Source: Bartonella tamiae Th239 (GTDB lineage Bacteria; Pseudomonadota; Alphaproteobacteria; Rhizobiales; Rhizobiaceae). From it: DNA of 64,000 nucleotides. The notes beneath the pieces were generated by a model, which had not been told where the DNA came from, did not search any database, and saw only the letters and a program-made list of their open reading frames with translations. The translations under genes and the position numbers were made by a program. How positions within the stretch are numbered: position 1 is the first letter of the stretch; each line of letters begins with the position of its first letter. The DNA is taken from contig NZ_JH725147.1 in assembly GCF_000278275.1 (NCBI RefSeq), positions 1,309,063-1,373,062 on the forward strand, read 5' to 3'. Shown here in pieces: positions 1-7,268 of this stretch.

Positions 1-95
1 CCGAGCTATCCGAGCTATCCGAGCTATCCGAGCTATCCGAGCTATCCGAGCTATCCGAGCTATCCGAGCTATCCGAGCTATCCGAGCTATCCGAG
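1..95. repeat. 9-bp tandem repeat, about 10.5 copies
   Basis: The unit CCGAGCTAT is repeated perfectly ten times (1-90), followed by a partial copy CCGAG (91-95). It begins at the first base of the window, so the true array is probably longer to the left. The period is a multiple of three and all three forward frames are open through the array (Pro-Ser-Tyr, Arg-Ala-Ile or Glu-Leu-Ser repeats), each ending at a stop within about 70 bases of the array. It could therefore be the repetitive 3' end of a gene lying to the left, or a noncoding minisatellite. Perfect copies suggest recent slippage-driven expansion. Confidence 0.95.
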
Positions 96-155
96 TGCAC
101 TATAAAAGTGATACCTCACTTATTACTTTTTAAATTATTTATTTTGACGTAACGC

Positions 156-533
156 CTAATGTTCATGAGATTCGCCTATTTGGATATTAGCATCTTCTAA
201 AGTCAGTTCATCACGTTCACACGTTTGGTACATCCAATCGACAAATTTAACTTTAATACCATTAAAGGCGTACCAATCCTGATAATAAATAAGATTTGTT
301 GCCATACACCAAGGGACATTTTCGGGTGGAATTCCTGATTTTTTATGAAGAGCTTGTGTTACAAATGCGATGCCTTCTTCACAACTATCAGAATGACAAT
401 AATTTTTATCTTTGGCAAAGATATAAAGTTCTCTTTTGCCTAAGTAATTGATGAATGGTGAAAAAGAAAAAATTGCAATTATAATGAGGGCAAGTATGAT
501 AAAAAGGCTGGTGATCCAATATTTTTTTTTCAT
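156..533 (-). CDS. small hypothetical membrane-anchored protein
   Basis: A 125-residue protein that I do not recognise. It starts MKKKYW and has one hydrophobic segment (about residues 7-25), then a hydrophilic domain with four cysteines, two of them in the pattern CHSDSC, and a histidine-rich end. This suggests an N-terminally anchored periplasmic domain, possibly with disulfides. I chose the ATG at 533 over a GTG at 605 because the membrane segment then sits at the N-terminus, as expected. It is divergent from the MerR-type regulator beginning at 632 and downstream of nothing identifiable. No function is assigned. Confidence 0.55.
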   Translation of the reverse strand: MKKKYWITSLFIILALIIIAIFSFSPFINYLGKRELYIFAKDKNYCHSDSCEEGIAFVTQALHKKSGIPPENVPWCMATNLIYYQDWYAFNGIKVKFVDWMYQTCERDELTLEDANIQIGESHEH

Positions 534-631
534 GATTTTTTGGTTCTCTGCATCATAAAATGATGGTTGAAATGATAAAATTTTAGTTTTTTTTAAATAT
601 AACACGAAAAGTAACTTTAGGCATTTTGTTT

Positions 632-1018
632 ATGCATGAATATTATTCCATTGGTGAGCTTACACGTGAATTTAATCTCACAGCGCGTACACTTCGTTAC
701 TATGAAGATCAAGGTCTTTTGGTTCCATTTCGGCGTGGGCGGACGCGTCTTTATACACATATGGATCGACGACGCTTGCAACAAATATTAAGAGCTAAAA
801 GACTTAATTTTTCACTTCATGAAATTGCACAACTCCTGACATTATCAGACAAAGCACTTTATCAAGAGGATAAAGTTAAGACCATTCTCACTGAGATTAA
901 ACAAAAGCGTATGGATCTTATGCAAATGCGTCAAGATATTGATGAGTTATCCCATGATCTTGATCGCATCGAGGAAATTTGTTTTGAACGCTTGGCTGAG
1001 CTGGGTGTTAATCGATGA
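632..1018 (+). CDS. MerR-family transcriptional regulator
   Basis: A 128-residue DNA-binding regulator. The N-terminal winged helix-turn-helix carries the family signature YSIGELTREF...TARTLRYYEDQGLL, followed by an Arg-rich recognition region and a long C-terminal coiled coil (about residues 75-125) for dimerisation. No cysteine cluster typical of metal or redox sensors is present in the C-terminal part. The sequence is nearest in feel to the LiuR-like MerR proteins of alphaproteobacteria that control branched-chain or fatty acid catabolism, but no such operon lies next to it, so the target is unknown. The ATG at 632 is preferred to a TTG two codons earlier. Confidence 0.85.
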   Translation: MHEYYSIGELTREFNLTARTLRYYEDQGLLVPFRRGRTRLYTHMDRRRLQQILRAKRLNFSLHEIAQLLTLSDKALYQEDKVKTILTEIKQKRMDLMQMRQDIDELSHDLDRIEEICFERLAELGVNR

Positions 1019-1067
1019 ATAAATAAGATGCACGATGAAGCATAAGGTAAGGCTTGATCGGCATCAT

Positions 1068-2039
1068 TTATTTCGATTGAGACGTCGGTATCATTTTATC
1101 CCAACATATATTCACGGTGTTGATTAAGCGCTTATCTGTTTGTTGAAGTTCTCCTTTAGCTAAAGGAAACAGCAGTTTATGCATTGTTAAACGATCAACA
1201 ACACATGAGCAATATGATGCGCATAATTTTTTATCTGCTTGATGAGCACATTCTTGAACACATTGTTGATAAGTGATTTTACCAATAACATGCTGCGACG
1301 GAGGAAAAATGAGTGAAATCAAGAAAAGTATACCCATTAAAAAAGGCTGATGAACCAGATAGATAAAAAGTGTATGTTGCCCCAATTTTTCTAAAATATA
1401 ACTTAACCAATTGGGTTTTATACCGCTTTGAAAGAAAGATAATATTTTGAATCGCGCACAAAGTTGAGCGATTGTAAGACCTGCAAGTCCTGCACAAAAC
1501 CATGGAAAAAAAGGAACATAATCAAAGGAAGGGCGAGGATTTGTTGAAAGCCCCAACCAATAAAGACCAAACCAATTGAAAATATCAGATTTGGCATAAA
1601 CAGCTATCAGGCAAACAGCTATTATGACTATTATATTAATAATAATAGGAAATCTCAGAAAAATAACACCAATTATGCTTGTGAGTACGATTTGGTGTAA
1701 TATACCAAAATAGATAAAACCATTTGGCATGATGATATATGTCACAAAAGAGACTAAGACGGCAGCAAATAAAACGCGTAGCAACCGCTTTATAAATAAT
1801 TTCCAGCGAATATAATTGCTATGTGCAAGATAAAGGCTAAAGCCTGTAATAAATAGAAACGAAAATGCCACAAGGCGTGCAAGATAATGAAACCCACCTT
1901 CGTTTGGTATTGTCTGCGCTATATAGGAAAAATAACTCAAATCCCAACTTAAATGATAAATCATCATTCCGATAAGCGCAATTCCTCGAAAAATATCGAG
2001 TTTTTTAAGTCTTTTTGTTATATTTTGTGACTGATCCAT
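1068..2039 (-). CDS. DUF1624 / heparan-alpha-glucosaminide N-acetyltransferase-like membrane protein
   Basis: A 323-residue inner-membrane protein of the DUF1624 (HGSNAT catalytic domain-like) family, predicted to move acyl groups across or at the membrane. The N-terminus has the family start (LKKLDIFRGIALIGMMIYH), in which the Arg and His are characteristic. About seven or eight hydrophobic segments follow, including YFGILHQI and FIYLVHQP near the end of the membrane domain. After the last helix there is an unusual cysteine-rich tail (about residues 260-290) with six Cys, including CVQEC and CASYCSC. The tail would lie outside the membrane and may be disulfide bonded or bind metal. Substrate unknown. 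The gene is convergent with the MerR gene. Confidence 0.8.
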   Translation of the reverse strand: MDQSQNITKRLKKLDIFRGIALIGMMIYHLSWDLSYFSYIAQTIPNEGGFHYLARLVAFSFLFITGFSLYLAHSNYIRWKLFIKRLLRVLFAAVLVSFVTYIIMPNGFIYFGILHQIVLTSIIGVIFLRFPIIINIIVIIAVCLIAVYAKSDIFNWFGLYWLGLSTNPRPSFDYVPFFPWFCAGLAGLTIAQLCARFKILSFFQSGIKPNWLSYILEKLGQHTLFIYLVHQPFLMGILFLISLIFPPSQHVIGKITYQQCVQECAHQADKKLCASYCSCVVDRLTMHKLLFPLAKGELQQTDKRLINTVNICWDKMIPTSQSK

Positions 2040-2115
2040 CGCGCATCCTTTTTTAGATGTTTACCATAGTTGTCATGATTTGCTATGAAGAGTTCGTGAA
2101 GCTTTTTATTTTTCT

Positions 2116-2820
2116 GTGGGTAGGGTTTATAAGTTGAAAAAAACTGAAACAATATTTGATGTTATTTCACAGCGTAAATCAATACGCGCATTTTTGCTCA
2201 AAGACGTTACACAAGAAACAATCAAAAAGATCTTTGAACAAGCATCAAGAGCACCGTCAGGTGCCAATATACAACCTTGGAATGTTATTATTTTACAAGG
2301 TCAAGCTTTAAAAGCAATAACAACAAAATTACATACATTGTCACTTACCGGCGTAAAACCAATGCGCGAATATCATTACTATCCTCAAAAATGGCGCGAA
2401 CCATATATTTCAAGACGGCGAAAAGTGGGTTGGGATCTTTATAATAGTTTAGGAATCCAGAAAACAGATCGAGAAAAAATCAAATATCAGCAAGCTAAAA
2501 ATTTTTTATTTTTTGGTGCGCCTATTGGGATCATCTTTACTATGGATAGAGATATGGAAATAGGCAGTTGGCTTGATCTTGGTATGTTTATACAGACAGT
2601 AGCATTAGCCGCGAAAGGTTTTGGCCTTGATACTTGTATTCAAGCTGCTTTTTCAGAATATCATGAACACATTTCTGTCGATTTAAAAATACCATCTCAT
2701 CGCCAAATTATATGCGGTATGGCGCTTGGCTATGCAAAACAAAATGCTCCAGAAAATAATTTTTCAACGGAAAGGGTCACTATTGAAGAATTTGTAGAAT
2801 TTATTGATTTTCTGCCGTGA
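2116..2820 (+). CDS. nitroreductase family protein
   Basis: A 234-residue flavin (FMN) enzyme of the nitroreductase superfamily, cytoplasmic, probably an NAD(P)H-dependent reductase of nitro compounds or quinones. Seen in the sequence: the N-terminal FMN-phosphate motif RKSIRAF, followed by RAPSGANIQPWNVI, which is the typical second FMN-binding block, and the late motif ICGMALGYA. The physiological substrate cannot be read from the sequence. The GTG at 2116 is the longest start; a TTG at 2134, giving a protein beginning LKKTETIF behind a TAGGG, is an alternative. It stands alone, with 285 bases before the next gene. Confidence 0.85.
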   Translation: MGRVYKLKKTETIFDVISQRKSIRAFLLKDVTQETIKKIFEQASRAPSGANIQPWNVIILQGQALKAITTKLHTLSLTGVKPMREYHYYPQKWREPYISRRRKVGWDLYNSLGIQKTDREKIKYQQAKNFLFFGAPIGIIFTMDRDMEIGSWLDLGMFIQTVALAAKGFGLDTCIQAAFSEYHEHISVDLKIPSHRQIICGMALGYAKQNAPENNFSTERVTIEEFVEFIDFLP

Positions 2821-3105
2821 AGAAACCGCAAACAATAGAAACCACAATTTTGGATCATGACACACTGAAGAAGCATTTATTATGAATATTGAAAGTGAAC
2901 AGTTCTCTACGTTTAAATAGAATAAGTAGAATTTTTTTAAACGCGGTTATCAATAATAAAGAACAATGAATACAATCGTTAATCAAAGTAAATATAGTGA
3001 AAAATTATTTATTTTAAGGAGATTTTAGATCACAAAGAGTAGTTTTTAAACGAATAAAAACCTATATTAAAGCGCAGTTATATTTTTATTTTATACGGAT
3101 AATTC

Positions 3106-4503
3106 ATGTTTCTTTCAGTATTTGAACTCTTTAAAATTGGCATTGGACCTTCTAGCTCACACACCATGGGACCAATGACAGCTGCCAATATGTTTTTGGA
3201 TGAAATTAACTCAGATAACTGGCCAAAGCCTGCAAATACGAAAGTGACAAAGATTAAAACTTACTTGCATGGTTCTTTAGCATATACAGGTGTGGGGCAT
3301 GCAACGGATCGTGCTATCATTTTAGGACTTTTGGGACAAAAACCTGCAACAATAAATCCTGACGACATGGATCAAATGGTTGAACAAGTGAAATTACAAA
3401 AATTTGTGCAGCCAAAAGAGAATTTAAAATACTGGTTTGATCCTGAGAAAGATTTAATCTTTGAAAGAAGAAAAAAATTATCTGGTCATGCTAATGGTAT
3501 GGCGTTTGAAGGATTGGATGATGATGATACTCTTCTATTAAGGCGCGTTTATTATTCGATCGGTGGAGGATTTGTTGTTACTGAAGATGAATTGAGAAGT
3601 GTTCATCATTCTCAAAAAAAAGAACCAATCGAAGTTCCATATCCTTTTAAAAGTGCAAAAGAAATGCTTGTAATGGCAAATAAGTCAGGCCAAACTATCG
3701 CGCAAATGAAACGGGCGAATGAAGAAATATATGTGTCACGACGTACGCTTGATGATGGTCTTGATGCTATCATCAACACAATGACACAATGTGTTGAGCG
3801 TGGTTTATCTTGTGACGGTGAATTGCCAGGAGGTCTCCATGTTAAACGTAGAGCAAAACGCCTTCATGATAAATTAGAAGAGGATTGGAAATCCAATCGA
3901 AACAATCCGCTTTTAGCCAATGATTGGCTTTCTGTTTTTGCAATGGCTGTTAATGAAGAAAATGCCGCTGGCGGAAGGGTCGTAACCGCGCCAACAAATG
4001 GTGCCGCAGGTGTCATACCTGCCGTTTTGCGCTATTATTTACGATTTAACGTTGGAGCAGACCAAACAGGACTTTATAATTTTTTATTAACGGCAGCTGC
4101 AATTGGGGGTGTTATTAAACATAATGCCTCAATTTCTGGTGCAGAAGTCGGTTGTCAAGGGGAGGTTGGATCCGCCTCATCTATGGCAGCTGCTGGATTA
4201 ACAGCAGCTTTAGGTGGGACTTCAGAACAAATTGAAAATGCTGCTGAAATAGCATTAGAACATCATTTGGGTATGACCTGCGATCCTGTTGCGGGTCTTG
4301 TTCAAGTGCCTTGTATTGAACGAAATGCACTTGGTGCAGTGAAAGCCGTTACTGCTTCCTCTCTGGCTCTTCATGGGGATGGAACACATTTTGTTTCACT
4401 TGATGCGTGTATAGAAACAATGCGACAAACGGGACTGGATATGAGTGATAGATATAAAGAAACGAGTAAAGGTGGTTTAGCTGTTAATGTGACAGACTGC
4501 TAA
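3106..4503 (+). CDS. sdaA: L-serine dehydratase (L-serine ammonia-lyase), single-chain, iron-sulfur
   Basis: A 465-residue enzyme that deaminates L-serine to pyruvate and ammonia, feeding serine carbon to the TCA cycle. Both domains are present in one chain: the beta domain at the N-terminus with [10 protein letters not shown], and the alpha domain from about residue 185 with the glycine-rich [14 protein letters not shown] and the cysteines of the oxygen-sensitive 4Fe-4S cluster (GCQGE near 348, [12 protein letters not shown] near 390-400). Length matches the family. The ATG has GGATAA upstream. The next gene (DUF1489) follows after 8 bases and is probably cotranscribed. The 285 bases upstream hold no gene that I can see. 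Confidence 0.95.
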   Translation: MFLSVFELFKIGIGPSSSHTMGPMTAANMFLDEINSDNWPKPANTKVTKIKTYLHGSLAYTGVGHATDRAIILGLLGQKPATINPDDMDQMVEQVKLQKFVQPKENLKYWFDPEKDLIFERRKKLSGHANGMAFEGLDDDDTLLLRRVYYSIGGGFVVTEDELRSVHHSQKKEPIEVPYPFKSAKEMLVMANKSGQTIAQMKRANEEIYVSRRTLDDGLDAIINTMTQCVERGLSCDGELPGGLHVKRRAKRLHDKLEEDWKSNRNNPLLANDWLSVFAMAVNEENAAGGRVVTAPTNGAAGVIPAVLRYYLRFNVGADQTGLYNFLLTAAAIGGVIKHNASISGAEVGCQGEVGSASSMAAAGLTAALGGTSEQIENAAEIALEHHLGMTCDPVAGLVQVPCIERNALGAVKAVTASSLALHGDGTHFVSLDACIETMRQTGLDMSDRYKETSKGGLAVNVTDC

Positions 4504-4511
4504 AGATTATT

Positions 4512-4940
4512 ATGGCATTAAATATTATAAAATTGTGTGTTGGCTGTTCCACTCTTGAAGAGTTGGAAAGCTTCATTGCTTTTCAACTGTCCCAGCAAAA
4601 AGATTCTTTAAAAGCTGAGCGCATTCATACAACAAGAATGGTTCCAAAGCGTATTGAAGAAATTCTTGATGGTGGATCGCTTTATTGGGTTATAAAAGGA
4701 AATATTCAATGCCGCCAAACATTTTTAGATATTCGTCCATTTACGGACCGGGACGGGATCCAAAGATGTGAGTTTGTTTTAGATCCAAAAGTAATACCAA
4801 CTCATTGGCAATCTCGTCGAGCCTTTCAAGGATGGCGTTATTTAACTGTAAACGATGCACCAAAAGATGACGTTATGGGAGCAAACAAAAAATTGCCGCC
4901 ACATCTTAGACGAGAACTTGCAGAATTAGGTTTGTTATAA
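4512..4940 (+). CDS. DUF1489 family protein
   Basis: A 142-residue cytoplasmic protein of the DUF1489 family, widespread in alphaproteobacteria and of unknown function. The family start (LNIIKLCVGCSTLEEL), the central TTRMVPKR and VIKGNIQCRQ blocks, and the C-terminal GWRYL...LPPHLRRELAELGLL are all recognisable, and it is full length. It follows sdaA by 8 bases, so it is likely read from the same promoter, although a functional link to serine breakdown is only inference. It converges on the small minus-strand gene at 4956. Confidence 0.85.
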   Translation: MALNIIKLCVGCSTLEELESFIAFQLSQQKDSLKAERIHTTRMVPKRIEEILDGGSLYWVIKGNIQCRQTFLDIRPFTDRDGIQRCEFVLDPKVIPTHWQSRRAFQGWRYLTVNDAPKDDVMGANKKLPPHLRRELAELGLL

Positions 4941-4955
4941 TAGATTTTTTATAGC

Positions 4956-5228
4956 TTAAAACTTTGTTGAACCAAAACGCAATTTAACAATTGAACTGCC
5001 TTGTCTAGTTGCCACTCTCAAATGGATGCGTACTGGATCCATTGCGATACGTTTGTTCCGTTGTGTTTGACATATAAACATTCCGACGAGGGCGCGGGTA
5101 TTTAAGCCATTTGGTACATTTTTTAAATCGGCTAGTTTTGTTGCTGCATCTTGTAATGAACGTAGACTTAAAAGCGATTGTCTTTGTTCTAAGGATTTGT
5201 TTTTCAAATCAACATCTAACGCATACAT
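4956..5228 (-). CDS. small hypothetical protein
   Basis: A 90-residue basic protein starting MYALDVDLKNKS that I cannot assign to a family. The ATG at 5228 is preceded by AGAGGA at good spacing, which supports it over the upstream in-frame start at 5252. It has no membrane segment, a Leu-rich helical N-terminal half and a basic, beta-prone C-terminal half. It lies 37 bases downstream of the D,D-carboxypeptidase gene on the same strand, so the two probably share a transcript. Confidence 0.55.
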   Translation of the reverse strand: MYALDVDLKNKSLEQRQSLLSLRSLQDAATKLADLKNVPNGLNTRALVGMFICQTQRNKRIAMDPVRIHLRVATRQGSSIVKLRFGSTKF

Positions 5229-5265
5229 TATAACAATTCCTCTTTTACGCAAAACTTATTTACAA

Positions 5266-6657
5266 TTATTGTGATATCGCATAACAGTTAAATTTTGCTT
5301 TCTTTAACGCAGCACATGCATCATTGGCTGATTTTTTTGATTGAAACCCCGCAAAACGAGCGCGATAATAACGTTGCCCATCTTTATCGAAAATTTGCGT
5401 TTGGGGTTGAGCGCTTGAAAACGCTGTTTGCATCGTTGCTGTAGCATTGACGAGCATTGCATCTGCTTGTTCTTGATTAGGTAAAGATCCGATTTGTACA
5501 GCCCAACCTGAAAGGATAGCTGCTGCTTTTGCGGGAGTGGATGCTGTCACAATTGGATCTATATTTTCTTTCTTATTGGGTTGTTCTTGCACTGGTGTGG
5601 AAAGGACCTCGTTTTCAGGTTTTTGAATGATCGCTTGGTTGACGGCGTTAATTGCAGAACTCTCTTGGCGTTGTTGCCCTGCTAAAGCAGTTAAAATGAC
5701 AGCATCATCATTATTTTGATTGTTGATGTTAGCTTTGGCAACAGGTATTGGTGCTTTGTGTCCTTCTGGTAAATTATAAAGTGTAGCAGCCAAAAGTGGG
5801 GCACGTGTTTTTGAACGGCTTGCCTTAGGCATATAAGTGCGTAATAATTCAGCCATATGTGCATCACGTAATGCAGAAGACCGCCCTCCCATTACGACCG
5901 CTACGATTGAACGCCCATTAAGCTGCATAGATGTTGCAAGGTTCGAACCTGACATACGCGTATAACCAGTTTTAATACCATCAACACCCTTCATGTTTTT
6001 AACCAGTCGATTGTGCCCATTTATAGTTTGCCCACGGAACTGAAAACTCGTTGTTTTGAATAATGTATAATGGTTTGGAAAATGTTCACGAAGTGCCATA
6101 GATAAAATGGCCATATCACGTGCGGTTGAATAATTCTGAACATCAGGCAAACCTGAGGCATTGGCAAAATTGGTATTCATCATTCCAAGGCGACGCGCTT
6201 TTGTTGTCATAATTTGCGCAAAACGCTGCTCTGAACCGCCAAGATATTCGCCAATAGCGGCAGCAACATCATTAGCCGATTTTGTTATAAGCGCTTTTGC
6301 AGCAGATTCTGCCGGTATTGTTTGACCTGGTTTAAATCCAATTTTTGTAGGTTGCCTGGCTGCTGCATAGGCAGAAACGGGTATGGGAGTGTTTGGATTA
6401 ACGCGACCAGATTGCATTGCTTCAAACAACATATAAAGGGTCATCATTTTTGTCAGTGATGCTGGATAACGACGGGCGTTGGCATTGGCTTGGAAAAGAG
6501 TTTTACCTGTATTCGCATCAACAACAATTGCAGCATATTTATCAGCAAAAGTTCCATTAGGCGCTGCTTTTGCATAAGGAGCAAAAAAACTAAAAATTAA
6601 AATACTCATACATGTTAAAGTAAAAAATGATCGTGTATAATAAAATTTTGTACGCAC
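5266..6657 (-). CDS. D-alanyl-D-alanine carboxypeptidase with SPOR domain
   Basis: A periplasmic penicillin-binding protein (S11 family) of about 463 residues that trims the terminal D-Ala from peptidoglycan stem peptides. A signal peptide (basic stretch, then FFTLTCMSILIF...AKA) precedes the catalytic domain with all three active-site motifs: SLTK, SAN (in KSANDVA) and KTG (in GIKTGYT). After a Gln/Asn/Ala-rich linker, the last 75 residues (from GWAVQIGSLPNQEQA) form a SPOR domain, which binds denuded glycan at the division septum, so it probably acts at division sites. I prefer the GTG at 6657, which sits 7 bases after AAGGG, to the TTG at 6678. It is divergent from clpS. Confidence 0.9.
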   Translation of the reverse strand: MRTKFYYTRSFFTLTCMSILIFSFFAPYAKAAPNGTFADKYAAIVVDANTGKTLFQANANARRYPASLTKMMTLYMLFEAMQSGRVNPNTPIPVSAYAAARQPTKIGFKPGQTIPAESAAKALITKSANDVAAAIGEYLGGSEQRFAQIMTTKARRLGMMNTNFANASGLPDVQNYSTARDMAILSMALREHFPNHYTLFKTTSFQFRGQTINGHNRLVKNMKGVDGIKTGYTRMSGSNLATSMQLNGRSIVAVVMGGRSSALRDAHMAELLRTYMPKASRSKTRAPLLAATLYNLPEGHKAPIPVAKANINNQNNDDAVILTALAGQQRQESSAINAVNQAIIQKPENEVLSTPVQEQPNKKENIDPIVTASTPAKAAAILSGWAVQIGSLPNQEQADAMLVNATATMQTAFSSAQPQTQIFDKDGQRYYRARFAGFQSKKSANDACAALKKAKFNCYAISQ

Positions 6658-6896
6658 TTTGAAACCCTTATATGCCAAGCAAAATAATACCGCCCAAGCC
6701 CTTTTGGATGCGGAATTTTGGTGAACTTAAAGAAATAGCGTTACCAATCCGTTTAAATTCAAATTTTTTTTCAAAAAAAATGATACGTATTTTATAAATT
6801 TATTGACCGCATTAATAATCATTTGAAAGCAAAAAAAAGGGTCTTAAAATTTTCATAAAAGGCATTACATTATAGCAAAGAGGAAATCGTAAAGTC

Positions 6897-7262
6897 ATGA
6901 ATGAAATGGCAAAATATAAAATAACTATGAATAAACAAAACGATCGATCGAATAAAGATGACGATCACAATGAATCTGGTGTTGCGACACGTTTGCGTCC
7001 AAAATTAAAAAAACCAGATCCATATCGTGTTCTTCTTTTAAATGATGATTATACGCCTATGGAATTTGTGATTTTTGTATTGGAGAAATTTTTTAAGAAA
7101 AATCGTGAAGACGCAACTCGCATCATGCTTAATGTTCATCAAAGCGGAGTCGGGGAATGCGGCATCTATTCTTATGAAGTTGCAGAAACAAAAGTGACGC
7201 AAGTTCTGGACTGCGCGCGACAAAACCAACATCCGCTTCAATGTGTGATGGAGAGAAAGTAG
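6897..7262 (+). CDS. clpS: ATP-dependent Clp protease adaptor ClpS
   Basis: A 121-residue N-end-rule adaptor that hands substrates with destabilising N-terminal residues to ClpAP. A disordered, charged N-terminal tail (about 38 residues) is followed by the conserved core: [24 protein letters not shown], with the substrate-pocket residues of the DDYTPM segment, and later the [12 protein letters not shown] and MERK blocks. SD AGAGGA precedes the ATG. Its stop is 6 bases before clpA, the usual arrangement, so the adaptor and its unfoldase are coexpressed. Confidence 0.96.
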   Translation: MNEMAKYKITMNKQNDRSNKDDDHNESGVATRLRPKLKKPDPYRVLLLNDDYTPMEFVIFVLEKFFKKNREDATRIMLNVHQSGVGECGIYSYEVAETKVTQVLDCARQNQHPLQCVMERK

Positions 7263-7268
7263 AATTAA

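Noticed and set aside
1-95. CRISPR-like array
   Set aside because: The unit is 9 bases with no spacers; it is a simple tandem repeat.
3017-3030. AAGGAGA-like ribosome binding site in the gap before sdaA
   Set aside because: No start codon lies at usable distance and no reading frame follows.
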